DNA of 64,000 bases, from NCBI GenBank assembly GCA_001023535.1, contig CP011020.1, positions 5,404,509 to 5,468,508 on the forward strand, in the 5' to 3' direction. Within the stretch, counting starts at the first letter, position 1, and every line of letters begins with the position of its first letter. A program made the translations under genes and the position numbers. This DNA is from Pseudomonas chlororaphis. GTDB lineage: Bacteria; Pseudomonadota; Gammaproteobacteria; Pseudomonadales; Pseudomonadaceae. Shown here one piece after another: positions 42,523 through 49,318 of this stretch. A model generated the notes under the pieces. That model did not search any database and had not been told where the DNA came from. It worked only from the letters and a program-made list of their open reading frames with translations.

Positions 42523-44023
42523 ATTCATCGTCACTATCACACCACCAACCCCCAACGGCGACTTGCACATCGGGCACCTGGCCGGCCCCTTCCTGAGTGC
42601 CGATATCTTCACCCGGACCCAGCGCCAGAAAGGCCACGACTGCGTGCTGGTGTCCTACTCCGACGACTACCAGTCCTACATGTTGCGCCGGGGCCGCGAG
42701 CAAGGGCGCGAGCCGGCGCAGATCGGCGAAGAGAACACCCGCAAGATCAACCTCAGCCTGAAAATGGCCGGTATCGAAGTCGATCACTGGATGAGGTCCC
42801 TGGACAACACCTGCTTTCGCGACGCCGTGCTGGAGCTTTATCACCAGGGCGTCAACGATCGCAACATCTACCAGAAAACCGTGCTGGCGCCCTTCTGCCG
42901 GGCCTGCAACGTCTGGGGCTACGAAGCCTTCGGCCGCGGCCAGTGCAGCAGTTGCGGCCAGGACTCCGACGCCAGCCAGTGCGAAGAATGTGCCTGCGCG
43001 CCGAACTACCTGTACATGAAGAACTTCCGCTGCAAGCTCTGTGGTGGCGAACACGAGTGGGTGGAAAAGGACCATGCCTACCTGAACATCGGCAAGAACG
43101 TGCACAAGCTGCGCGCCTGGCTGGGCGACAGTGCCGTGCGCCTCAACTCGCGGGCCTTCGTGGAGCGTGAACTGGCCCCCACGCCCGAGGATTGGCAAAT
43201 CACCCGCCATGGCGATGCGGGCCTGGACATCGGCCAGCCGCACCTGGGCAAGGTGCACACCTGGTTCATGGGCATGGCCGGGTACATCGCGGCGACCCGG
43301 GAACACTTCACGGTCAACCAGCAAACCCCGGAGCTGTTCGACAGTTTCTGGCGCAGCGACGACACGACGCTGGTGGGTTTCCTGGGTTATGACTGCCTCT
43401 ACAGCCACGGGATCGCCTACCCGATCCTGTTGGCCGGCAGTCCGTACGCGAAGAAAAAACAGCGCCTCTACACCAACATGTTCCTCAAGCTCAACGGCCT
43501 GAACCTCTCCACCAGCCGTAACCACGCCATCTGGATCCGCGACCTGGTCAGCGACTACGACACCGATTCGGTCAGGCTGTACATGGCCCTGCTGGCGCCC
43601 GAGGAGCAAGAGAGCGACTTCGTCGAAACCCAATTCGTCGAATGGCACCAGACGTTCTACCAAAACACATTGGAGACGCTCACCGTCGCGGCCACGCAAG
43701 AGTCGCCGCACTTCTGGCTCGACGGCATGCAACGCAATGAACACAAGCTGTTGTGCGAGGTGTACAACCGCTGGTCCGCGGTCACCAGCGCCGACAGTTT
43801 CTCCAGCCGGAACCTGGCCGCGCTGGCGGTGGAGCTCTACGAGATGGCGTACGAACGCCTGCAAGCGGAGCAACCGCTGTACTACCTGGTGGCGTTGGCG
43901 TCGTGTATCTGCGCACCGATCACGCCGACCTTGTCCCGGCAGATCCAGAAGCGCTGTTCGATCAACGAGGCGTTGGTCCTGGATAACCTGATGAACGCTA
44001 ACTTCCTCGATTACTCCATCTAG
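42515..44023 (+). CDS. Stand-alone methionyl-tRNA-synthetase-like protein, candidate hydrazine-synthetase activating subunit
   Basis: A 502-residue class I aminoacyl-tRNA-synthetase homologue. The HIGH motif is at residues 18-21 (GDLHIGHLAGPF). Zinc-knuckle cysteines lie around residues 128-170 (CRACN, CSSCG, CEEC, CKLC). The KMSKS loop is altered to NLSTSR (about residues 330-335). The C-terminal region is short, with no obvious tRNA-binding EMAP domain, so it is not a normal housekeeping MetRS. In hydrazine synthetases this domain adenylates an amino acid and loads it on an N-hydroxylated lysine side chain. It is cotranscribed with the cupin, a DAO enzyme and an N-hydroxylase. The substrate amino acid cannot be read from sequence. 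Confidence 0.85.
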   Translation: MSKFIVTITPPTPNGDLHIGHLAGPFLSADIFTRTQRQKGHDCVLVSYSDDYQSYMLRRGREQGREPAQIGEENTRKINLSLKMAGIEVDHWMRSLDNTCFRDAVLELYHQGVNDRNIYQKTVLAPFCRACNVWGYEAFGRGQCSSCGQDSDASQCEECACAPNYLYMKNFRCKLCGGEHEWVEKDHAYLNIGKNVHKLRAWLGDSAVRLNSRAFVERELAPTPEDWQITRHGDAGLDIGQPHLGKVHTWFMGMAGYIAATREHFTVNQQTPELFDSFWRSDDTTLVGFLGYDCLYSHGIAYPILLAGSPYAKKKQRLYTNMFLKLNGLNLSTSRNHAIWIRDLVSDYDTDSVRLYMALLAPEEQESDFVETQFVEWHQTFYQNTLETLTVAATQESPHFWLDGMQRNEHKLLCEVYNRWSAVTSADSFSSRNLAALAVELYEMAYERLQAEQPLYYLVALASCICAPITPTLSRQIQKRCSINEALVLDNLMNANFLDYSI

Positions 44024-44033
44024 GACGCCTGCC

Positions 44034-45053
44034 ATGAACAGCGACTTCGAAGTGGCCGTCATCGGTGGCGGAATCATCGGGTTGACGACCGCCGCCCTGT
44101 TGTCGGAGCGCGGCATCGACACCTTGCTGGTGGAGCGGACCCGCTGCGGCTATGCCGGCGCGACCGCCCACACCGGCGGCATTTGCCGGACGTTCGAGCC
44201 GAACCCGGCGTTGGCGCGGATGGCCCAGGTCGTCGGGCTCAAGCCCGGCGAAACCGAAGTGGAGGCCATTATGCGCCGCCACGAAACGGTCACCGGCGCG
44301 CTTTATCGCCTGCCCGCCGACGGCCCGCCACCCTCCAGCGACGCGCCGTTGCGGCGGCTCTCGGCCCACGAGGCACAAGTGCTCGTGGGCCGCCCCGTCA
44401 CCGACAGCGGCGCGTACTACCACGAGGCCACCGCCGCGGTCAGCGATGTGCACTCGACCATGAACGGCCTGAGAACGGCGTTGCGCCAGCGCGGTTGCCT
44501 GATCGAGCGCTGCGATGTCCAGCGCCTGATGGAGCGCAACACCCACGTCGAAATCCACAGCCAGGAAACCCTTTACCGGGCACGCTGGGTGATCAACGCG
44601 GCCGGTGCCGGCAGCCCGGCGCTGAGCCTCATCGACGTCAGCCAGGTGCGCACCCTCCCGTACTTCAAGTTCCGCGGCCCGTCGGTTCCTACCCTGCCGT
44701 GCATCGACTTCGTCGCCGGCACCTATGCGCTGCCGCTGTCCGACACGCTGCTGCAAAGCACCACGGCCATCAGGCCGAGCCTGGAGGAAATCGAAGGCGA
44801 CCGCAGGCACTTGCGCCTCATGGTCGAAGACTGTCGACAGCGGCTGCGGGGTCTGCTGGGCGAGACCGATGAGTACTCGTTGCTGTCGATGGACCTGGCA
44901 ACCGACCTGTACACCGCCGACGGCTTGCCCCGGCTGGGCGCGCAGTACCCAGGCTCGCGTATCTGGCTGGCGACCGGCCTCAATGGGGTGGGCTACAAGT
45001 ACGCCTACCCGATCGCATCGCGCCTCTACGACCAGATCGCCCGATTACGTTAA
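44034..45053 (+). CDS. FAD-dependent oxidoreductase (D-amino-acid-oxidase / DAO fold)
   Basis: A 339-residue flavoprotein with VAVIGGGIIGLTTAALLSERG (FAD-binding, GGGIIG at residues 11-16), central VINAAGAGSPALSL and C-terminal WLATGLNGVGYKYAYP. DAO-type enzymes oxidise C-N bonds. In the s56-p1 pathway a DAO-family enzyme (Spb39) cleaves the lysine-hydrazine adduct to release a hydrazino acid and a semialdehyde. Its place 10 nt after the MetRS-like gene and upstream of an N-hydroxylase matches that set. FAD is clearly bound; the substrate is inferred. Confidence 0.87.
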   Translation: MNSDFEVAVIGGGIIGLTTAALLSERGIDTLLVERTRCGYAGATAHTGGICRTFEPNPALARMAQVVGLKPGETEVEAIMRRHETVTGALYRLPADGPPPSSDAPLRRLSAHEAQVLVGRPVTDSGAYYHEATAAVSDVHSTMNGLRTALRQRGCLIERCDVQRLMERNTHVEIHSQETLYRARWVINAAGAGSPALSLIDVSQVRTLPYFKFRGPSVPTLPCIDFVAGTYALPLSDTLLQSTTAIRPSLEEIEGDRRHLRLMVEDCRQRLRGLLGETDEYSLLSMDLATDLYTADGLPRLGAQYPGSRIWLATGLNGVGYKYAYPIASRLYDQIARLR

Positions 45054-45100
45054 CACCCCCTCGTCGCACACCTTGAATCCACGTCCAGGGAGGGACAGCC

Positions 45101-46003
45101 ATGCCCTTTTGCATCGGTATATCGGCCATTTTCGAGAGCGCCAGGACAGTGCACGCACGCACCTTCCTCGCGGCCATCAACCACTTCATCAACACCCACG
45201 ACACCACCGGATTGACGTTCATCTTCGAAGATGACGATGCCAGCCCCGAAGGCGGGCGCCGCGCGGCCCGGCGACTGATCAGCCGGGGAGCCGACGTGGT
45301 GGTCGGGCATTTTTCATCGGACGCGGCGGCCGGCGCCCTTCCCCTCTACGAAGCGGCGGGCATTGCGGTGCTGCTCCCGGCAGCGACCAAGCAGGACCTG
45401 GTTGGCACGCTCACCCACGCCTTTCGCCTGTGCCCATCGGATAACGACCTGATGACGCTGCTGGCCAGGCAGTTGCTCACCCATGGCGCGAGCGCCAGCG
45501 TGCTGCTCACGCACGACTCGACCGCGCACGGTGAGTCCCTGGCGCGCAGCCTCACGACCCTTCTCGAGCGCACCACCCTGCGCCTCACCATGTCGCCCGA
45601 GCGCGCCGACGCGGTGGTCTATTGCGGGCGCCTGAACAACAGCATCCGCTACGTCAACGCGCTGCCGGAGCAGCTGCGCGACCGGCCGATCTACCTCACC
45701 GACGACGCGCTCTCCAGTTGGTTCATCGAGCAGACCGATGCCCTGGACAGCCTCGGCATCGTTGGCCTGGCAACTGCCGGCGTCGGGCTGTCCGCCGGCG
45801 AAACCTATTACCAGGAAAGCCTGGCGGCCTTGCAGATCGCCAGCGCCCTGAGGCATGGCGGGCCGATGCTCGACGCCCTGCACACCACCACCTTCGCCAC
45901 CGTCATGGGCGATGTGCAATTCCGTGACGGCGAGAACCGCTTTACCCGAGCCGCCCTCTGGAAAGTCCGCAATCAACGTTTCGTCCCATTCACTTTTGCT
46001 TGA
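45101..46003 (+). CDS. Type-I periplasmic-binding-fold protein (Leu/Ile/Val-binding-like) without signal peptide
   Basis: A 300-residue protein with a Peripla_BP_6/AmiC-like fold: GISAIFESARTVHARTF at the start, TFIFEDDDASPEGGRRAARRLISRGADVVVGHFSS, and TYYQESLAALQIASAL near the end. There is no signal peptide or lipobox, so it is predicted cytoplasmic. GGGAGG precedes ATG 45101. It is embedded between the DAO and N-hydroxylase genes. It could sense an amino-acid-like ligand (as AmiC does), sequester an unstable intermediate, or be an export-deficient receptor. No function is known to me. Confidence 0.75.
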   Translation: MPFCIGISAIFESARTVHARTFLAAINHFINTHDTTGLTFIFEDDDASPEGGRRAARRLISRGADVVVGHFSSDAAAGALPLYEAAGIAVLLPAATKQDLVGTLTHAFRLCPSDNDLMTLLARQLLTHGASASVLLTHDSTAHGESLARSLTTLLERTTLRLTMSPERADAVVYCGRLNNSIRYVNALPEQLRDRPIYLTDDALSSWFIEQTDALDSLGIVGLATAGVGLSAGETYYQESLAALQIASALRHGGPMLDALHTTTFATVMGDVQFRDGENRFTRAALWKVRNQRFVPFTFA

Positions 46004-46016
46004 TCACAGGTGCCTC

Positions 46017-47276
46017 ATGCAGGGAACTCCCGACTACTACGAAATGATCAATATCGGCTTCGGCCCCGCTGGCATTGCCCTGGCGTGCGCGCTCGAAGAA
46101 GCCCCCCATCGGCCACTGGAAACGGGTCAATGCCTGTTCCTGGAAAAACATTCCAACTGCGCCTGGCACCCGGAATTCCTGCTCGATGGCACCGACATCA
46201 ATCACCACCTGTTGCGCGATCTCGTGACCCCGCGCAACCCACAGAGCCGGCACTCGTTCGCCATGTACCTGAAGGAGCACGGCCGGCTCTATCAGTTCGG
46301 CCTCCTGGGTCGCCCCGCCAGTCGCAACGAGTGGTCCGACTACGTGTCCTGGGTCGGCCAGGCGTTTGCCGCGCACGTGCATTACGAGGAGGAGGTGCAG
46401 GAGATCCGACCGGTCATGGAAGACGGCGAGATCACGCTGCTGCGGGTCATGACTTCCAAGGGCCAGTACCTGACGCGCAACCTGGTGCTCTCCAGTGGCA
46501 GCACCCCCAACATCCCCCGGCAGTTTGCCCAGCTCGACAGCGCCCGGATCATCCACACCTCGCGCTATCTCAGCAGCCTGGGGCGCCTTGACCGCCAGGG
46601 CGCCTGGTCCTTTGCCGTGATCGGTTCCGGGCAGAGCGCAGGCGAATCCATCGTCGACTTGTTGAACCGTTTCCCGAACGCCCAGGTCACTTCGATCCAC
46701 CGCAGCAGTGGGTTCAAGATCGCCCAACTGGGACAGTTCCCGAACCAGGCCTTCCATCCCGAGCGGGTGGCGTACTTCCACAAGCTGGGCCAGGCCGAAA
46801 AAGCGATGATCCTCGAAGAGGTCAAGTCCACCAACTACTCGGGCATCGATGTCGACGAAAGCCAGGCGTTGTACTCACTGTTCTACGAAGGCCTGGTCAG
46901 CAACAAGCCACGGCTGGCGTTGAAAATCTTCACCCAGGTCGAATCGGCTTCGCCCACCGAAGCCGGAGTCACCCTGGACCTGTGCGACCCCTACACCCAG
47001 GAACACAGCAGCCTTGACGCCGACTACGTCATCCTGGGGACAGGCTACCAGCAGGACTACATCCCTTCGCTCCTGTCCCAACTGCAACCCTGGCTGAGCC
47101 TGGGCAGCGACAACGGCGTGCGGGTGGAACAGAACTACAAGCTGACGACCACTGCGTCGTTCCAGCCCGCGATTTTCGTCAATGGCCTTTCCGAACGCTC
47201 CCACGGCATCGGAGAGGGCCAGTCCTTTTCCCTGCTGGCGATGCGCGCCGGCATCCTGACCCATTCCCTGTTCTGA
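46017..47276 (+). CDS. Lysine/ornithine N-monooxygenase (flavin-dependent N-hydroxylase)
   Basis: A 419-residue class B flavin monooxygenase of the IucD/SidA/PvdA type. It has an N-terminal FAD motif (INIGFGPAGIALA), EKHSNCAWHPEFLLDGTDINHHLLRDLVTPRNPQS substrate/FAD region, NADPH motif VIGSGQSAGE (about residues 201-210) and C-terminal ILGTGYQ. The frame extends upstream, but ATG 46017 directly follows the previous stop (13-nt gap). It hydroxylates the side-chain amine of lysine or ornithine. In hydrazine pathways N6-hydroxylysine is the nucleophile partner of the cupin/MetRS enzyme. No siderophore NRPS or NIS synthetase is present. Confidence 0.9.
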   Translation: MQGTPDYYEMINIGFGPAGIALACALEEAPHRPLETGQCLFLEKHSNCAWHPEFLLDGTDINHHLLRDLVTPRNPQSRHSFAMYLKEHGRLYQFGLLGRPASRNEWSDYVSWVGQAFAAHVHYEEEVQEIRPVMEDGEITLLRVMTSKGQYLTRNLVLSSGSTPNIPRQFAQLDSARIIHTSRYLSSLGRLDRQGAWSFAVIGSGQSAGESIVDLLNRFPNAQVTSIHRSSGFKIAQLGQFPNQAFHPERVAYFHKLGQAEKAMILEEVKSTNYSGIDVDESQALYSLFYEGLVSNKPRLALKIFTQVESASPTEAGVTLDLCDPYTQEHSSLDADYVILGTGYQQDYIPSLLSQLQPWLSLGSDNGVRVEQNYKLTTTASFQPAIFVNGLSERSHGIGEGQSFSLLAMRAGILTHSLF

Positions 47277-47294
47277 ACGCCCGAAGGTGTCGAC

Positions 47295-48287
47295 ATGTAT
47301 AACGCTTCCTCCGATATCGTGTTTGACAACGTATTCCTGACCATCAAGGGCCTGGGTATCCGTTGCGCCTTGAAACTCGACTACTTCAACGCCGCCGGCT
47401 CGATCAAGATGAAGACGGCCCTGGGGCTGGTCTTGAGCCTGGAACAACAGGGGCTGATCAACCGCAATACCACGCTGATCGAATCGTCCTCCGGCAACCT
47501 GGGCGTGGCCTTGAGCATGATCTGCGCCGAGCGCAAGTACCGGTTCGTCTGCGTGTGCGATCCGAACATTTCCCAGTCCAACCTGAAGCTGATGATGGCC
47601 CTGGGCACGCGGATCGTTCAGGTGGACACCAAGGACTCCAACGGCGGCTACCTGGGCACCCGCATCGCCTACGTCCGGCAGACAATCGCCGCCGACCCGA
47701 ACTGCCTCTGGCTCAACCAGTACTCGAACCCGGCCAATCCGCAGACCCACGCCCGCACCACCGCCAGCTCGATCTTCAACAGCTTCACCCGGGTCAATTA
47801 CCTGTTCGTGGGCGCCGGAACCACCGGCACGCTGATGGGGTGCATCGACTTCTTCAAGAAGTACAGCCCCTACACCAAGATCGTCGCGGTGGACAGCCTG
47901 GGCTCGGTGACATTTGGCGGGCCGGCGGGGAAACGCCACATCCCCGGCCTGGGGTCCAGCCAGATGCCACCGCTGTTCCGCGCCGACGACCTGTACGCCA
48001 TGGAGAGCATCAAGGAGGTCGACACCATCCGAATGTGCCGCTACATGGCCAGGGAAAACGGCCTGCTGTTCGGCGGCTCCACCGGCACCGTCCTGGCCGG
48101 CGTCATGGCCTGGAAGGACCGCATCCATCCCGACGCCACCGTCGTGGCCATCTCCCCGGATGCCGGCGAGCGCTACCTGGACACGATCTACAACGACGAC
48201 TGGGTGCGCGCCCGCTTCCCGGACTACGACTTCAACCGCATCCGTCCCGACATCCTTGCCAGCGATAAGGAATACGCCCATGCATGA
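47295..48287 (+). CDS. PLP-dependent cysteine-synthase-fold enzyme, SbnA-like (diaminopropionate pathway)
   Basis: A 330-residue fold-type II PLP enzyme: Schiff-base Lys38 in NAAGSIKMK, ESSSGNLGVAL (substrate loop), and phosphate-binding GAGTTGTLMG. It resembles SbnA/CysK-like N-(2-amino-2-carboxyethyl)-L-glutamate synthases, which join an activated serine with glutamate. The next gene, overlapping by 8 nt, is the SbnB-type partner, which strongly supports L-2,3-diaminopropionate formation over cysteine synthesis. The activated serine could come from the cluster's serine acetyltransferase (inference). Confidence 0.86.
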   Translation: MYNASSDIVFDNVFLTIKGLGIRCALKLDYFNAAGSIKMKTALGLVLSLEQQGLINRNTTLIESSSGNLGVALSMICAERKYRFVCVCDPNISQSNLKLMMALGTRIVQVDTKDSNGGYLGTRIAYVRQTIAADPNCLWLNQYSNPANPQTHARTTASSIFNSFTRVNYLFVGAGTTGTLMGCIDFFKKYSPYTKIVAVDSLGSVTFGGPAGKRHIPGLGSSQMPPLFRADDLYAMESIKEVDTIRMCRYMARENGLLFGGSTGTVLAGVMAWKDRIHPDATVVAISPDAGERYLDTIYNDDWVRARFPDYDFNRIRPDILASDKEYAHA

Positions 48288-49314
48288 CGCCACGCACTCG
48301 ACCACACCCCCCTTGCATGTCGTGAAAGGCAGCACCGTTCGCGAAGTCCTCAGGCAGTTTCCCGACCTGGCCCAGGACACGGTACGGGAGACCTACCTGC
48401 AGCATCATCGCGGCGCTACCGAGAACCCGGACAGCTATTTCCTGCGGTTCAAGGACAGCCCGGCAGACCGGATCATCGCCCTGCCCGCCGCCTGCATGGA
48501 CGGTGCGGACAAGGTCGCCGGGATCAAATGGATCGCGAGCTTTCCCGGAAACACACGGCACAACCTACAGCGAGCGTCGGCCACGCTGATTCTCAATGAC
48601 CTCGCCACCGGTTATCCCATCGCATTGCTGGAAGCCTCGATCATCAGCGCCGTGCGCACGGCCGCCTCGGCGGTCTTGGCCACCCATTGCCTGCTGGGCC
48701 AACGCAGCGAGATCCCGCGGTTATCGTTCGTCGGTGCCGGGGTCATTTCCCGCACGATCCTGGAGCAATTCCGCGTCTCGCGCTGGGCCATCGGCGAAGT
48801 GCTGATCCACGACACCGACGCCGATTCCGCCCAGGCCTTCAGGGCCCACGCCCTCGCGCTGGGGTTCAACTGCCGCGTGCTCGACACGCTTGAGCAGGCG
48901 CTGGAAAACGACGTCGTGGTACTCGCCACGAATGCCGCGCAGCCCTATATCGACGAGCGCTATGCCTTCAAGGCCGGGACCGTGCTGCTCAACATCTCCC
49001 TGCGCGACCTGGCGCCCAGCCAGATCCTCGGCGCGTTCAACGTGACCGATGACATCGAACACTGCCTCAAGGCCAACACCTCGCTGCACCTGACGGAACA
49101 ACAGGTCGGCCATCGCGACTTCATCCACGGCACCCTCGCGCAACTGGTGCTCGGCGAGCGCAACCCCGACCCGTCCCGGCCGATGATCTTTTCCCCGTTT
49201 GGCCTGGGCGTGCTCGACGTGGCACTGGGCAAGAAAATCTTCGACATCGCACAGGCGCAACAGCAAAGCGTGCCGGTGACCGATTTTTTTGAATCCACCC
49301 TCCGCTGGAGTTGA
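48280..49314 (+). CDS. Ornithine cyclodeaminase/mu-crystallin family, SbnB-like dehydrogenase
   Basis: A 344-residue protein of the OCD fold: VAGIKWIASFPGN, AASAVLATHCL and the Rossmann motif LSFVGAGVISRTILE (about residue 150). The open frame begins earlier, but ATG 48280 overlaps the SbnA-like stop. SbnB oxidatively hydrolyses N-(2-amino-2-carboxyethyl)-L-glutamate with NAD to L-2,3-diaminopropionate and 2-oxoglutarate. Pairing with an SbnA homologue makes this role more likely than ornithine cyclisation. Confidence 0.86.
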   Translation: MHDATHSTTPPLHVVKGSTVREVLRQFPDLAQDTVRETYLQHHRGATENPDSYFLRFKDSPADRIIALPAACMDGADKVAGIKWIASFPGNTRHNLQRASATLILNDLATGYPIALLEASIISAVRTAASAVLATHCLLGQRSEIPRLSFVGAGVISRTILEQFRVSRWAIGEVLIHDTDADSAQAFRAHALALGFNCRVLDTLEQALENDVVVLATNAAQPYIDERYAFKAGTVLLNISLRDLAPSQILGAFNVTDDIEHCLKANTSLHLTEQQVGHRDFIHGTLAQLVLGERNPDPSRPMIFSPFGLGVLDVALGKKIFDIAQAQQQSVPVTDFFESTLRWS

Positions 49315-49318
49315 AACC

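Noticed and set aside
42515..44023. Housekeeping or resistance-type methionyl-tRNA synthetase
   Set aside because: KMSKS is altered, the C-terminal region is short, and it is embedded between cupin and DAO genes in a biosynthetic operon.
42464..44122. 552-codon open frame on the minus strand opposite the MetRS-like gene
   Set aside because: It mirrors the high-GC codon pattern of the real gene, shows no recognisable domain, and no ribosome-binding site; a shadow frame.
46875..48380. 501-codon minus-strand open frame opposite the N-hydroxylase and SbnA-like genes
   Set aside because: It spans two convincing plus-strand genes and has no family features; a shadow frame.
46017..49314. Siderophore (staphyloferrin B or hydroxamate) biosynthesis
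   Set aside because: An N-hydroxylase and SbnA/SbnB are present, but there is no NIS synthetase, NRPS, acyltransferase of the hydroxamate type, or TonB receptor, and a cupin/MetRS pair is present instead.
48280..49314. Catabolic ornithine cyclodeaminase
   Set aside because: Overlap with an SbnA-like PLP enzyme makes an SbnB role more likely; no arginine/ornithine catabolic genes nearby.
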